A DNA stretch of 64,000 nt from Gautieria morchelliformis (Eukaryota; Basidiomycota; Agaricomycetes; Gomphales; Gomphaceae): contig WHVA01000026.1 in NCBI GenBank assembly GCA_015179125.1, positions 1 to 64,000 of the forward strand, read 5' to 3'. The notes beneath the pieces are model-generated. The model worked only from the letters and a program-made list of their open reading frames with translations, was not told the DNA's origin and ran no database searches. This document shows positions 1 through 12,490 of this stretch, in pieces; the stretch's first letter is position 1, and each line of letters opens with the position of its first letter. The position numbers were made by a program, and so were the translations under genes.

Positions 1-1695
1 GAGCTCTAGCTCTAGCTCGGCTCGCAAGAAAGTTACACTGGTAAGTAACCGGCCAAAGGCCGGGTTCTTACACATCTCCTTCATTGCATCCTTACCTATT
101 CCTTCCTGCATCGCCACCAGTTGTGTGGCTTGCTTATGTCATTGTGCAGCAGCTATATAGTTCATTGCTGAGGTAAGGAGATCTCACTCTGGTCTTGTTG
201 GATCTCCTCTACCTCAGGTACGCGTCTTGTATTTACCTGCTCACTGTTGGCTTATTGTATACTCTTTGCATCTCCTCTACTCAGGTACACTCTAGGGAGT
301 AGAGCACCAGGTAGAGTCGCCCTTACAGTAGAACAGAGTCATCCCCTGAAGACCAATGGTTTGGACTGGGCGTACTGAACGTGATGGGCTTCACGTCACT
401 TCTGTGATGTCCCTCTTCTTCCTCGAAGACCGACAGCCTGGTTGGAGATTGCGCGGACCGAACGTGGAAGGATCCCATGTTGGGTTAGTAGCTGCCACCA
501 TGTCTTCTTCGAGGCCTTTCCCTCGTGTTCCACGAGAGAGTGCACCGTCCGCTGCACGATGCAAGACGACACTATAAACCACTGAAGCTCAGTCCTGATG
601 ATATGACACCGAGGTAGGGTGCACCGCCCTCTGAAGGCCAAGGGGACACCATAAACCACTGATCCCTACTTCCTTATTTAGAACTACCTACTATCCGACG
701 TACCAGCGTCCACTATACACTGCAACTGCCCAACGGTGCTACTCTTCTATCCGCAACCCACTTCCTCACACCTCGACCCCGTATCCCATCCATCTGACCA
801 CCTTCGTGTCCCCTATATCCGACCTCTATCCATGATGCGATCCCTCTCTCCGCTTCTCATCATCATTCTTTGTATCATACTCTGTCAAGGAAGGAAATAG
901 CGAAGCAGGGTTGGACGAGGAGCATCGTACGAGTTGTCAAACGTGCCATGGAAAAAGGCGGCTGCGCTGTCGCAAGACGCGGCAAGCCCTGGTGGACCTC
1001 GAGACCCTAGGTGCTACCGATCGGCGACGCGACGTGACCACAGCATGGTGACTGAGGTGTTGCGCTGCCACCACAATTGAAGCCACACCATCAGCGTGGT
1101 GCATGCGAGCCGCTGCATGAATGCGGACAGCATAACAACGAGGAGGAATGAGATGATGATGCAGACCTGAGAGGTGCATGAACACTGACCGACGTGGTAG
1201 AAGACAGATGCACATTCGTACACCTGCATCTGGCCGCCCTGACGAGTCCCTGGGCCTTCGCGATGCGGCACCCATCATACTGGTCGGGCCACCATCCCTA
1301 TGCATGGCTGACCCCGCTTGTGCGCCCCATGGCGCAACGACAGGTCGTGACGAGTCGAAGTGTCATGTGCGCGCTGTAAGACCATGCAGTATGGCTGAGC
1401 AGCGAACACCCACGTCTTCGTAAGGGTGGTGTATTCACCAACGTCCAGTCGGAGACGCATGGGCCGGGATGGACGCACCCCCGCCATGCCCCGTACCTCC
1501 CCTCGCACACCCTTTCCGCAGTCCTCGCCCATCCACGCGCGCACACACGATGCGGTGCCACGCGGCCCTATGCCAACAACCGCGCCGCTGCACTTGCACG
1601 CACTCGCCTCCACTCACGCACACACGCGCACCTGCCCAGCTGCGACCTAGGCAATGACCTCAGCGTCAGTGAGCGCGTGACGCTGTGTGGGAACC
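1..1695. other. No gene recognised
   Basis: I see no credible gene here; the open frames are short, overlap on both strands and have no recognisable domain. The first 340 bases contain CT-rich, LTR-like text with repeated ATCTCCTCTAC and CTCAGGTAC motifs, so this may be the end of an old LTR, but no boundaries can be set. Around 1490-1660 the sequence becomes C-rich with CA repeats. Confidence 0.4.
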
Positions 1696-2966
1696 TGTCA
1701 TGATGTGTTTATTTCCCATACTTGTATACTCTGTCCTCCCATTTCTCACTCCACTTCCGTGTTCGCTCCGATCGCCCTTGCCCTGTTCGGCAACCGATCT
1801 TTGCTGTTCATGCCACTCACCATAGCCATGCCATCAACACACGATCGACCTGTTTGGACCGACTTGGTGGTTCATCACTGGTCCTATCACCTCCTCTGCT
1901 CAACCCTCTTTCGATGGTGTTCCTATGATCGGATTGTCATGACTTGTGTATTTCCTGCACCTTGGTATCCCTGTTTCCCCTTTCGCCATACCTCCTCCGC
2001 CTTCGCTCTGCTTTGCCCCTCACTTCAACCACTCCTCCCCTATGTCCTCTCCGTTCACCCTTCGTTGCATTTGCCAAACGACTATTCACTGCTCGCATCA
2101 TTCGCCAGCAGGCACGCCATCAAATACGATCGATACCATTTACCCGGCGTGATGGTTCATCATTAACCCCATCATCTTCTCAATCCAACCCCTTTGGGTG
2201 TTCATATGGCCAAAGTGTGTTCGCGGGATGTCCCTTCCGTAGGTCGTGTGGGATCAACCCAGTAGACGAAGAGTCCATGCAGGGTAGCATGTATGCGGGT
2301 CCCAAGACATGGTTTCATACATAAGTGCCTTCGCCACCTTTACTCTCTGTTGTTTCATGTTCGCACTCTTCCCTCACTCTATTGTATGTTTATTCCATCT
2401 ACTTAGTATCATGACTGCGCACCCCTATCCAACCCTGACTCAGGACGGCCTCTTTCCTATTCACTGATACCTTACGAGCATTCGATATAAGTAGTTTGCA
2501 TTCACATGTACATTCCTCAGTTCAATTATCATACATCGTCCATCTTGTGCAAACTTGACCTCGCTGTGATCATCACCTTGAGCCTTCTCCTAGAGATTTC
2601 TATCTTCGACCAGAAGAGGACTTAGGCATCACTGGTGAGTTCTCATAATTCATCTTCATTGCCTTAGCCTTCGAACTATTTTCTGTGCTGTCGGTGAAGG
2701 GCTCCAAAGGAGCACCTTTGCCAGCGAAGGGATTGTCGCTACTTAGACAGCCCTTCCGTGACACCTTGCACGTTACATCGTCAAGTGCCTCGGGCTATTT
2801 CGCTATGACTGTAGATAGGGCAAGCTCTGTTCGGGCAACCCTCTTATCTTGTGAACATTTGTTGGTTCACCTATTCGCCGAACGGCATACTTATTCGCAC
2901 AAGTTATTCGGGCACTCGCTGTGTTCACTAATACACGATAATAACGCCTGAAAACCAATCTTGACA
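1696..2966 (+). mobile_element. Solo Gy1 gypsy-family LTR, long subtype
   Basis: The sequence starts TGTCATGA and ends CTTGACA, the same ends as the LTR in front of the gypsy element at 15492. Flanking pentamers are GAACC (1691-1695) and GAACT (2967-2971), a target duplication with one mismatch. A second TGTCATGAC start lies at 1938, so the 5' part consists of two diverged tandem blocks of about 240 bp. ORFs inside it, such as the 88-codon frame at 2685, recur in every LTR copy and are not genes. Confidence 0.85.
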
Positions 2967-3039
2967 GAACTGTTGCTAATGTAAAACCTCACGGAAAAGG
3001 GATGAAAATCATCTTAAAACCTTGTTTTCCCAGCTGATA

Positions 3040-3240
3040 GTAGCAAATATACGTGGCTATTATTGGGAAAACTCTATTCAAATATTCCTCGAATTTCCTC
3101 TTATTTTTCGCCATTTAACTTGGTTTCCCTGGCTCAAAAACTCTTTATTCTGTCAGTCAGGCAGAGTTATGAACCCACGCATGTCCACAACTCTGCCACA
3201 GCCGCTCAGTTTCAAACTCCAACCGGAGCTTTCCACGAAC
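3040..3240 (+). repeat. Dispersed repeat, copy 1
   Basis: A stretch with TATTCAAATATTCCTC followed by repeated TTATTTTTC-type text and then a GAGTT..CCACAACTCTG..C segment recurs at about 48487-48650 in the same orientation. The type of element is not recognisable. The rest of 2967-3419 shows no gene. Confidence 0.55.
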
Positions 3241-3419
3241 CGTGAATTCGGAGTTGCAGGTACTCAAGCACCTACAACTCCGGTACCTTGGCTCACTCAA
3301 ACTCAGCCACTATGACTGAATGCATCCTCAACCGCTTACACAAGCCTGTGCAATCCAAACCCAGCTGGCACATGACTTGCATCATAGCAACCATGGCTGT
3401 GCAAGGCTGTGTATAAAGC

Positions 3420-4567
3420 CACACAAAGATCCCATTGGGAATGCCAATCCTCATATTCCCTATTCCGACAGCTTGGAATATAGTTTTGTCTGCAGCATTG
3501 ATCGTGCATGGTGCGAATCTCCTTGAAGGTAATGAACCGGTGTCTGTCTGGTGACATATGTCCTGACACACCTGAATCGTAGACATCGACCTCACGGCCT
3601 GTCAATGGGCTTGTTCCTAGTGCAAGCACGGTCCAAGCAAATGTTGTTGTGAAGGTGAACTCCTTGCCTCAGGTCGCTATGTTCACCGAGTCGCCTCCCT
3701 TCTTGTCAGTGTCCCCTTCTCTTTTATCCTTCTTCTTGGCCTTAGAACGGCAGTCTGCTTTCTTATGCCCCTTTTTTCCACAGTTCCAACTTTTGATGTC
3801 GGGCTTAGTGTTACTGGAGGTACTGCTGCGTGGCTGGGATTTCCCATGGCCCTTCGCTGCAGCAAGTGCATTCTCGCCTGCTTTCAGCTGCCATCCTTCG
3901 ATGGTTAGTTGCTTGAACTCATCGATCAGTGTTTCTACCACCTGATCAGGCTCCAGCCTAGCCTTTGCGTGTGTTGTAGACATTGTGATGGCATTTATTA
4001 GTGGGCGGTAAGACTTTGGGAGTGACCCGAGGATAATGGTGACCAGGTTGTCATCAGTGAGCGCCGCGTTCATCCTCACAATTTGTTCGTGCATCTTCAT
4101 GAGCGACTCTAGGTGAGTGCGGACGTTCGCGTCATCCTCGCATTTCAGTTTGTGCATCCATCGATGCATGTTGACCTTGATGGTGAGTGCCTTTGCCTTG
4201 TGCTTCGCGCACACGACATCCCAGACTTCCTTTGCAGTATCTAGGTTCCATACCTCTATGAGGACACTGTCAGGCATGGTAGTAAATATCTGTGCTTTGA
4301 TAGTTGGCTCCTGCTGGTGATAGTCATCCCAGCGCTTTTCCAGCTCTTCTAACTCCTCTTCCTCCTTCTCCAACAGGATGTGGCTGACTGGGTAAGTAGG
4401 GAGCGCTGGGGGGTCACTTCTAGGTGCTGTCTGGCACCCAAAGTCATCACTAGCATAGCTAGCGTCTGACTCTTCCAAGTCACCCAGTTCGTGCCATCCA
4501 AGGCCAGCTTTGGGATGACGAATGACTTTGAGGTGGAGGATGGCATGGTGGGCTCTGCGGGGCCCAT
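3420..4567 (-). pseudogene. CopA-minus: copia gag-protease fragment
   Basis: Read on the minus strand this is a Ty1/copia gag followed by the start of the protease. Translation begins MGPAEPTMPSSTSK at 4567, overlapping the primer-binding site, shifts frame near 4480, and continues as a UBN2-type gag to 3669. The zinc knuckle reads SWNCGKKGHKKADC, so the first Cys of the usual CX2CX4HX4C is Ser. After a TGA at 3666 the same frame gives VYDSGVSGHMSPDRHRF, the aspartic-protease active site, and another frameshift near 3510 leads into INAADKTIFQAVGIG. The fragment stops before integrase. It faces away from the plus-strand pol at 5340, so the two are not one collinear element. It encodes capsid and protease of a retrotransposon and is clearly inactive. 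Confidence 0.85.
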
Positions 4568-4571
4568 AACC
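4560..4571 (-). promoter_or_regulatory. Copia primer-binding site (initiator tRNA-Met half)
   Basis: The minus strand reads GGTTATGGGCCCC next to the putative LTR end. This is complementary to the anticodon arm of initiator tRNA-Met, the primer used by Drosophila copia-type elements. The gag ATG lies inside it. Confidence 0.7.
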
Positions 4572-5223
4572 TGTAGTGATTAAGCGCAGTAGCTAAATAC
4601 CAAAAGCTCAGTGAACAGGACAGTTCACTGAATGTATATTAGTACTGTACCTAAATACCAGAAGCTGTAAGGTAGTAAGTGATTCTGTATCTAGATGTGG
4701 ACAAAATGGAGTACGCACCTCAGTGAACAGGACAGTTCACTGAGGTGCCGCTAACTAAGAGTTCGCTTTATATACGGCCTTGGGCATGTGCCCGAGGCTA
4801 CTAACATGGAATCACGCTCTGCCCAACCTCCCTGCACCTGTCAAGGGAACACCAATCACACACTGCCTTATTGCAAGATGCATTTCTGCACGGTGCATTT
4901 GCGCAGTGTGTACATGCATGCATTTCCGCACTCTGCGTTTCCGCATGCATTTCCGCACTGGGGTGATTGCTTATGTAACTCAGGCATTCGGTGATCAGGA
5001 TAGCATGCCCGCATTTACTTATAGTCGTAGTTAGGTGGCGAAGGGGTTCCTTAGAGTTTTCTCTTTGGATCCCCCTTCGCCAGGTATGTCCTTGTCCTGT
5101 ATATAGTTCTCTATCTTACTTTGGATCCCCCTTCACCAGTTCACCGCTTGAGTGTAGAGCGTCTGCCTAGGTTGCCCCAATAGCACCAACCCTGCATTCT
5201 AGCTTATCACCACTAACCCAACA
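4572..5223 (-). mobile_element. Putative LTR of CopA-minus
   Basis: The segment begins next to the primer-binding site with TGTAGTG (plus strand) and can be closed at CCAACA, giving TGTTGG..CTACA on the minus strand. It contains two hairpins built on TCAGTGAAC-AGGACA-GTTCACTGA (about 4611-4638 and 4721-4747, the second with 11-bp arms CCTCAGTGAAC). The outer edge has no second copy or target duplication to confirm it, so the length is provisional. Confidence 0.5.
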
Positions 5224-5339
5224 GTATACCCTTGCTCACATTCGGTCAGGGTGCTTTGAATAAAATATCATCCTCTACCGCCACTGGAAGCTCTGGGGTG
5301 AGAAAAACAAAACACCAGGTGTGTCTTAAGTATCTCTGC

Positions 5340-8300
5340 CTTGTTTACTTAGTCCTCTTGAAGGACCGACAGTGTCTAATTCGAGACGTGAAAGGGGCGC
5401 TGCTGGGGCAGGTCCCACTCTCGAATGGGCTTGACAAGGTAGAGCATAAGTCCGTGGCAGCGCCGGCAAATGTAGCACAAAAGGCACTCACAATAGACAA
5501 GTTGCACTGGTGCATGGGTCACATAGCCCCGCAGACTGCCCGGAAACTTGTCCGGGACGGTACCATAACTGGCCTAGACCTGGATACATCAAGTCAGCTG
5601 AGTTTCTGCAAGGCATGCACGCAAGCGAAACCGACATGCAAACCTGTCCCACAGGCACGGGAGGGACCGTGGGCCTCCACCTTCGGCGAAAAAGTCCACT
5701 CGGATGTCTGGGGGCCAGCGGCTACCTCGTCCCTATGGCAAAGAAGGGTGAAACGTTTGGCTGCTTTAGACAATACGAGGCGTGGGTCAAAACCCAACAT
5801 GGTACAAAGATAAAACACCTGCAGACAGATCACAGAGGTGAGTATCTTTCCCAGGAATTCACGGCGCACCTTAAGTCAAAAGGGACAGTACGGAGCCTTA
5901 CCATACATGACATGCCAGAAGAAAATGGGGTGTCGGAGTGCCTGAATAGGACACTGCTAGAACATGCACGAGCCATGCTTCTCACAGTCGGCCTACCTAA
6001 ATTCCTGTGGACCAAGTCAGTACAACATGCGGTTGGCTAAAGAATAGGACTTCGACGGCAAAACACCACACGAGCTTGTACACGGTGCGAAGCCCTATCT
6101 CACTGACCTACCTGAGTGGGGCACTAGGGTGTTTGTACTGAAAGAGCACTCCAGCAAGTTAGAGTCGAAATCCGATGAGGGGAGGTGGATGGGGTACAGT
6201 GATGAGAGCAAAGGGCACAGGGTTTACTGGCCTGGGAAGCCCCGTGTCACAGTCGAATGCAATGTCATATTCGACGGCCCTATCCTTGTTACTCCTGCTG
6301 ATGTGCTGGCTGAGGGGGAGTCTGATACTCAAGGCAGCCAGGGCGCCAGCAGCACCCCTCAGGGACAAGGGCTGCCACCGTTACCACCAGTACCGCCAGA
6401 ACCAACCACAGGTCCCGCACGGATTGACCCACTCAAGGGATTCGAGGGTGCAGATCCACCAGCAGACCCACGTCAAGGTAGGAGTCACCACACGTGGAAA
6501 CGCTCCGCATACGTGCAAGGGATCGCGGATGGTACAGGCAGCAGCATGGGCCACACAAACGCACCTGCTTACCCGCGAGGGCTGCTGCTACCCACAGACA
6601 GCATGGCACTGGCTGCTCTGACAGAGCTAGACAGACACACCACTGCTGAGACCAAGGGGGAGACACGTCGTCGCCTCGAGTACTCGATGGCAGCCAAGCA
6701 TGAATTGAGTCAGCATGTGGACCTAGGTACATGGGACTTAGTGGAACCACTGGACGGCATGAGTATTGTAGGAAGTAAACTGGTCTTCCACTACAAGTGC
6801 AATGCGAGCAGAGAGGTGGTGGCACACAAGACCAGGCTTGTTTCACAGGGGATCTCCCAAACTGAAGGGATAGATTACAATGAAACTTTCTCTCCCACCG
6901 CCAAACTGTCTGCCACCTGCATTATTGCTGCCATAGCAGTCAGGAACGACTGGGAGTTGGAGCAGACTGATATCGATGGCGCATACTGAGGACAGGAATT
7001 ATAGGCAGTAGGACTGGAATTGCTGCTCAAAGACTAGAAATCATTTCACTCTCTCAGTGAATTTAGTGGTCACTGAATATATTATGCACTACCTAGAAAT
7101 CAATTCACTACAAGATTTTTGGGTCAACAAATCGAAGGAAAATAAGACTAATTTACTTGCCTCTCTCAGTGAATTTAGTGGTCACTGAGAGAGGGGGGAA
7201 ATGTGTCTTACTGTGCATATACTACCACCCGGCCATTTAGCGCCCATGGCAGCGCGCGTCGAAATGATTATGTAAGGGTGCTGGTGGTGAAAAGAAGGAA
7301 AACAAATTGAAATAGAAGTACAAATCTTTGATATAAAATTTCGGAAAAATTCTGAAAAATAAAGTGATCATAGTAGAGCAATCTGAAAACAAATTGGAAA
7401 GAAATACGGATGGTGGAATGTATTTGGCTTGATTTTGGTGCAGGAGCATAAATGCACCCAACACATACCCCAATGCCCCCATTACGGAAACAGCCTACAT
7501 GTGTCAGCCCAGGGGCTATGAAGTCCCTGGAAAGAGCACCATGTCTTCCACCTTAGCCATGCGACATACGGGTTAAACCAGTCGGGGAGGGAATGGTACG
7601 ATATGTTGTGCAGGATTATGTACAGGTTCAGCTTCACGTGATGCGAGGCCGAGCACGCCGTGTTCCACAGGTACTCTAACCAGGACACACTCATTGTCAC
7701 TGTCAATGTCGATGACCTCACTATGGCCAGCAACTCGAAGGCCGTAATCCACAAATTCAAGGATGAGCTGCACACCATCCTCAAGATTAAAGATATGGGG
7801 GATCTGCATTGGTTACTAGGTATAGACGTCAAACGGGATCATAAGCTATGCATGCTCTCACTCTCACAGCGAGCTTACATCAAAAGAATCCTCGAGCGGT
7901 TCAGTCTACAGGACACCAATCCCCTTAGCACGCCACTTGATCCCCACCACAAACTATCTATATCACAATCCCCATCCACACCTTGACAATACGACGACAT
8001 GCGTAATATACCCTACAGAGAGGCCATCAGCTCCCTGATTTATGTGGCGCTGGGAACGCACCCAGATATATCATTCACTGTATCTTTCCTCGTGCAATTT
8101 ATGCAGAATCCGGGGAGGGTGCATTGGGAAGCGGTCAAAAGGGTCTTTCATTACCTGAAGGGAACAAAGGACACGTGTCTTGTTATTGGAGGGTTAGGAC
8201 AGGGCCTAGAGGTGTTCTCAGACGTGGATTGGGCCTCACAGGAACATAGGCATTCCATATCCGGGTACGTGTTCACGATCAACGGAGGAGCGGTCTCCTG

Positions 8301-8640
8301 GAGCTCAAAGAAGCAGCCCATTGTTGCGCTGTCAACAATGGAGGCTGAGTACATTGCAGCGACGCACGCTGCAAAGGAAGCACTATGGATTCGAACTTTT
8401 ATTGTGGAAATAGCATGACCACTCAGGGAACCTGTCACCATCCACTTAGACAATGTTTCTGCCATCTCCATCATGAAGAACGATGAGTATCATCCCCGTA
8501 CTGAACATATTGACATTCACTACCATTTCATATGGGACACTGTCCGCAGGAGACTCATCCAGGTCGAATACGTCCCTATGGAGGATATGGCGGCGGACAT
8601 GTTTACTAAACCCCTACCCTGGCACAAGGTGCAGCACCTG
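5340..8640 (+). pseudogene. CopA-pol: decayed copia integrase-RT-RNase H
   Basis: This is a Ty1/copia pol without gag or protease. In order: GAG-pre-integrase (LHWCMGHIAPQTARKL, then CKACTQAK), integrase start (HSDVWGPA near 5700), a core deletion and frameshift, then QTDHRGEYLSQEF and ENGVSECLNRTLLEHARAM (5820-5970), a proline-rich linker (6350-6430), RT from ELSQHVDLGTWDLVEP (about 6700) to DIDGAY (6989). A solo LTR interrupts here. RT resumes as PNAPITETAYMCQPRGYE (7469), then YGLNQSGREWYDML and VNVDDLTMAS (7700), and RNase H runs to FSDVDWASQ and ALSTMEAEYIAA (8220-8370). There are frameshifts near 5740, 6040 and 7540 and stops near 7645, 7984 and 8416. The 3' end is cut at 8640 by a Gy1 LTR. 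Confidence 0.9.
6987..7463 (-). mobile_element. Solo CopB-family LTR inside CopA-pol
   Basis: The plus strand runs TGAGGACAGGAATTATAGG to GCACCCAACA, the CopB LTR on the minus strand. It is flanked on both sides by CATAC (6982-6986 and 7464-7468), a perfect 5-bp target duplication. The insertion splits the RT motif DGAYxNAP, and the frame continues on the other side. It carries the family hairpin around CTCTCAGTGAA/TCACTGAGAG (about 7165-7195). Confidence 0.95.
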
Positions 8641-9387
8641 TGTCAATATTGGGTTTTAGGGGTTAATATCGTGTATTAGTGAACACAGCGAAGCCCAAAT
8701 AACTTGTGTGAATAAGTATGCTGTTTGGCAAATAGGTGAACCAATAAATGTTCACAAGATAAGAGGGCTGCCCAAACGGAGCTCACCCCATCTACAGTCA
8801 TAGCAAAATAGTCTGTGGAACTTGACGATGTAACGTGCAAGGTGTCAAGGAAGGGTTGTCTAAGTAGCGACAATCCCTTCGCCGACAGCACAGAAAATAG
8901 TTTGAAGGCTAAGGTAATGAAGATGAAGTATGAGAACTCACCAGTGATGCCTAAGTCTTCTTCTGGTCGAAGATAGAAATCTACAGGAGAAGGCTCAAGA
9001 CGATAGTCACAGCGAGGTCAAGTTTGCACAAGATGGACATATGATAATTGAACTGGAGAATATACATGCGAATGTAAACTACTTATATAGAAAGCTCGTA
9101 TGGTAACAGCGAATAGGAAAGAGGCCATTATGAGTCAGGGCTGGATAGGGGTGCGCAGTCATGATACAAATAGATGGAATAAACATACAATAGAACAAAA
9201 GAAGGATGCGAACATGAAACAACGGAGAGGAAAGAGGGCGAAGGAAACTATGTGCAGAAATACGCCTTGGGACCCGCATATACACCACCCTGCACGGACT
9301 CTTCATCTGCTGGGTTGATCCCACATGACCTACGGAAGGGACATCCCGCAAACACACTTTGGCCATATGAACACCCAAAGGGGTTGG
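8641..9387 (-). mobile_element. Gy1 LTR, truncated
   Basis: The sequence starts TGTCAATATTGGGTTTTAG, the reverse complement of the Gy1 LTR 3' end, directly after CopA-pol. It runs through the conserved CATATGAACACCCAAAGG block and stops at GGGGTTGGA, where CopB gag sequence begins (GGTGGTAAAGAAG). The LTR 5' part is missing. The junction shares a few bases (GGTTGGAGG), suggesting joining at microhomology. Confidence 0.85.
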
Positions 9388-9799
9388 AGGTGGTAAAGAA
9401 GATCAAGGACCACATCAGAAGAAAAAAGCCAAAGGCAAAAAGAAGAAGAAGGGTAAAGCCAAAGTGAATGTTGCCGAAGAAGAGACCTCTTCTGAGGAAA
9501 GTGATGATGGGCATCTTGCCTTCACCAATTTCGACGAGTGCTCTAATTTTAATTTGAACACATCCTCGGGAGTTATAGTGATACTCGACACCGGAACGAC
9601 ATCACATCTGACTCCTCATAAAAATTTATTGAGGAACTACTGCCAATCCTCACAGCCGAGGACTATCCGAGCAGCCAACAAAGGCAGTTTTGATGCCTTC
9701 AGCTCAAGACTGCTCATATTATCCAACAAGGTGGGATATAAAACAGTAGAAGTCATGTCGCAAGACACATACTATGCACCAAACATTGCTGCTACCCTC
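9388..9799 (+). pseudogene. CopB plus-strand gag C-terminus and protease
   Basis: The translation GGGKEDQGPHQKKKAKGKKK, then NVAEEETSSEESDDGHLAFTN and VIVILDTGTTSHLTPHKNLL, closely matches the minus-strand CopB copy at 12457-13911, including the protease motif with DTG instead of the usual DSG. The reading frame is open, but the fragment has no gag N-terminus. It breaks at ATLC (9799), where an unrelated 0.9-kb insertion starts. It is a retrotransposon remnant. Confidence 0.85.
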
Positions 9800-10716
9800 T
9801 GTTGTGATATACACAACTCTTCTATTTTAAGTCATCTATGTATACAAAGAAACTAATAAAAGAAGAAAAGAAAAAAACGACTAAAAGGATAGGAACGACA
9901 CTTACAACGGACATTGACAACAGACGACAGATACATGACATCACGAACGGCTATCTTATCTACACATTAGATAAGATACAGGGATACGGGCGTCGACCAT
10001 GTGGGGCCGATCAGAGACAGCGCGCCTATCGACTGATGGCATTGGCCATGACATTGACAGGCACCAGGCCACAGGCACCGAGGAGGTGTGGGCACCAAAC
10101 GCCGCAGAGGAGTGTAGACTGCGCAGGAGCACCGGACGTCATGGAATGACTTCAGAATGTCATTCCTAATACGTGTGCTCAATCAGCTGCCCTGCAGAAG
10201 AGGCACAGAGACAGCGGCCCCATCACCAAGCCTAGCATTTATGCTAGGCAGGAGGGATTTAATTTATATTTTCTATTGAGCTCCATGACACAACCAGCTG
10301 ACTACTATCTTGACACCATGTAGACAGGGGCTTTGTATAATAGGTACAAGACTCTATTCCAAAGCTTAACAACCCTGATACTATCCCCATCACTCCCATG
10401 ACTTTATGACTATAATTAGTCACCCCTCTAGTTACAGGCAGTTTATCGACCCATTAACTCACTATCTCGAACACTAGTAGTTACCACTAGTATAGTATAA
10501 GTAGCTACTACGAATGTATGAATCAATCATCCAGAACCAACTGTTTCACCCCTTGAAGCTACTGTAGTCTTGTTTGATAGCTACAGAACTTAGATCTCCA
10601 TAGTTTACTCCAATTCTTTGTTGAGAGTTCACTATTACTGTTTACTCTAGACTATCTCAAAAGCGAAGCCTTTTGACTTAGTTATCCCCTAGATCGAGAC
10701 CATTCTCTCGTCGACA
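9800..10716. mobile_element. Unidentified insertion in CopB, LTR-like
   Basis: This segment separates CopB protease (up to 9799) from CopB integrase (from about 10720). It starts TGTTGTGATATACACAAC and can be closed at TCGACA, which would fit an LTR, but I found no target duplication and no second copy in the window. It has no coding frame of note. The right edge is uncertain by tens of bases. Confidence 0.35.
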
Positions 10717-10719
10717 CGG

Positions 10720-12490
10720 CCACGTGACTTCCATCCATCAGTGCCGGATGCGCCTCGAACATCTTCCTCAAGAACCCAGAGACTGAACATCAAAATTCGG
10801 TGACAGAATTTATTCTGATGTCTGGGGACCTGCAAGGCACCTCACAATCGATAAAAAGTCATATTATGTCTCTTTTATCGATGATTACTCAAGGGAATCG
10901 GTGACCTATCTCATGGCGAACAAATCGGAAGCATTCTCAAAATATAAGCTCTACGAGGCTCTATTGCTTCGACAGAGAAATGTGCATATCAAAGAACTTG
11001 TTTCTGATTGAGGGGGCGAATATACGAGCTCTGAATTCGAACAGCACCTGGCCAAACAAGGCAGAAGCATCGGTTGATGGTACACAACACACCAGAGTCT
11101 AATGGTGTTGCCAAACGTCTGAACCGAACTCTCACTGAGAGAACTCGTGCCATGTTATTGGAATCAGGCCTTCCTAAGATATTATGGGGCTATGCAATCC
11201 AGCATGCCAATTATCTTAGGAACAGGACGCATACAAGAGCTCTACCGGATAAAATGCCTTACGAAATGATTCACCATGAAAAACCAAATCTCAAAGACAT
11301 TCACACATGGGGAACTGAAGTCTATGTTAAGGTCAATCAGGGAGATAAATTGGCAGCTTGTGCCAAAAGAGCTCAGTGGATAGGAATTTCTGCGCAGAGC
11401 CATTGTCATTATGTTTATTGGCCTGACTCTCACAAAGTTTCTGCCGAGCGGAACATTGTGTTTGATTCAGAGATGAAGAAGGGAAGTCCCAATCATTTCT
11501 ATTGAGGAATCCAAGCTCCCTACGTTTAGAGAAGGGAAGAAGGCCATTCTGGCACCAGCGCCTGTGCCCGGTCGCTTAGTCTGCAAAGAGGCAAAGATCA
11601 AAGAAATTAATGAAAGCGCACCAGAGGAACATCTTGAAGAGCTGCAACCTATTCAGGGAGTTGATGACAGACCTAGAGAAGCTGAACCAATAAGGAGAAG
11701 CGAACGGATCTGTCAACAACAAGTGCAGTTGGCCCCAACAGGTCCCATAACAAGATCTCAGACTCAGAGACAAGCCCGCGCACATATGACCATGCTAGCT
11801 TACGAGGACATTGAGGACCATAATGAAAATCTATTCGACCAAGAATTATCCTCCAAGATTAATGGCATAAGTAGCTATGAGTTTGCCATCAGTGCATTTC
11901 CAGCCAACGGTCAAAATAATAACAAGGCACCGTATTTGAGTCAAGTTGAACCTAGCAATGCAGACGAAGCTCTGAATAATCCTATGTGGAAGAAATCAAT
12001 GGACAAAGAGTATGAGGCCCTAATCGACAAGGGAGTGTGGGAACGAGCCAAACCACCTCCTAGAGCCAATATTGTCGGTAACAAATGGGTCTAACTTTGG
12101 AAGCGTAACCCAGAAGGGATACAAATAATGCCTAAATCGAGAATGGTCGCCCAAGGCTTCACACAGAAGTTTGGAGTCAACTATGATGAGACATACTCCC
12201 TGTTGCTCAGTTATCCTCCCTACGGATCATATGCGCCATTGCTGCTTGGAACAACTGGCCTATTCATCAAATGGACATAGACTATGCATACCTCAATGCT
12301 ATGTTGCCTGAACCTATTTACATGAAGAAGCCATATGAATAGGAGTCAGGAGACAAAGACGAAGTGCTCCTTTTGAAGAAAGCACTTTATGGCCTCAAAC
12401 AATCTGGAAGGGAATGGTACAACGTCTAAGTGGAGAATCCCACAATTTAGGATTCACTACGTCAGCAACAGATGGGGCTGTATTTTATAT
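10720..12490 (+). pseudogene. CopB plus-strand integrase and RT remnant
   Basis: This is decayed copia pol. It reads FGDRIYSDVWGPARH (10794), SYYVSFIDDYSRE, VSD-stop-GGEYTSSEFEQHLAKQG (10995-11060), a frameshift, then ESNGVAKRLNRTLTERTRAM (11097), the integrase C-terminal region to 11505, a linker with RRSERI (11692), and RT (PMWKKSMDKEYEALIDKGVWE, then AQGFTQKFGVNYDETY, ALYGLKQSGREWYNV at about 12385). Stops occur at about 10792, 11012, 12094 and 12343 among others. The integrase Glu of the DDE triad is Lys in GVAKRLNRT. RT stops before its YVDD motif, where the sequence joins the opposite-strand CopB copy near 12490. Confidence 0.85.

Noticed and set aside
2685..2951. An 88-codon ORF that recurs almost identically at 22532 and 23586 (minus), with relatives at 8676 and 53115
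   Set aside because: It lies inside each Gy1 LTR copy. Repetition comes from the LTR family, and other copies have breaks in this frame.
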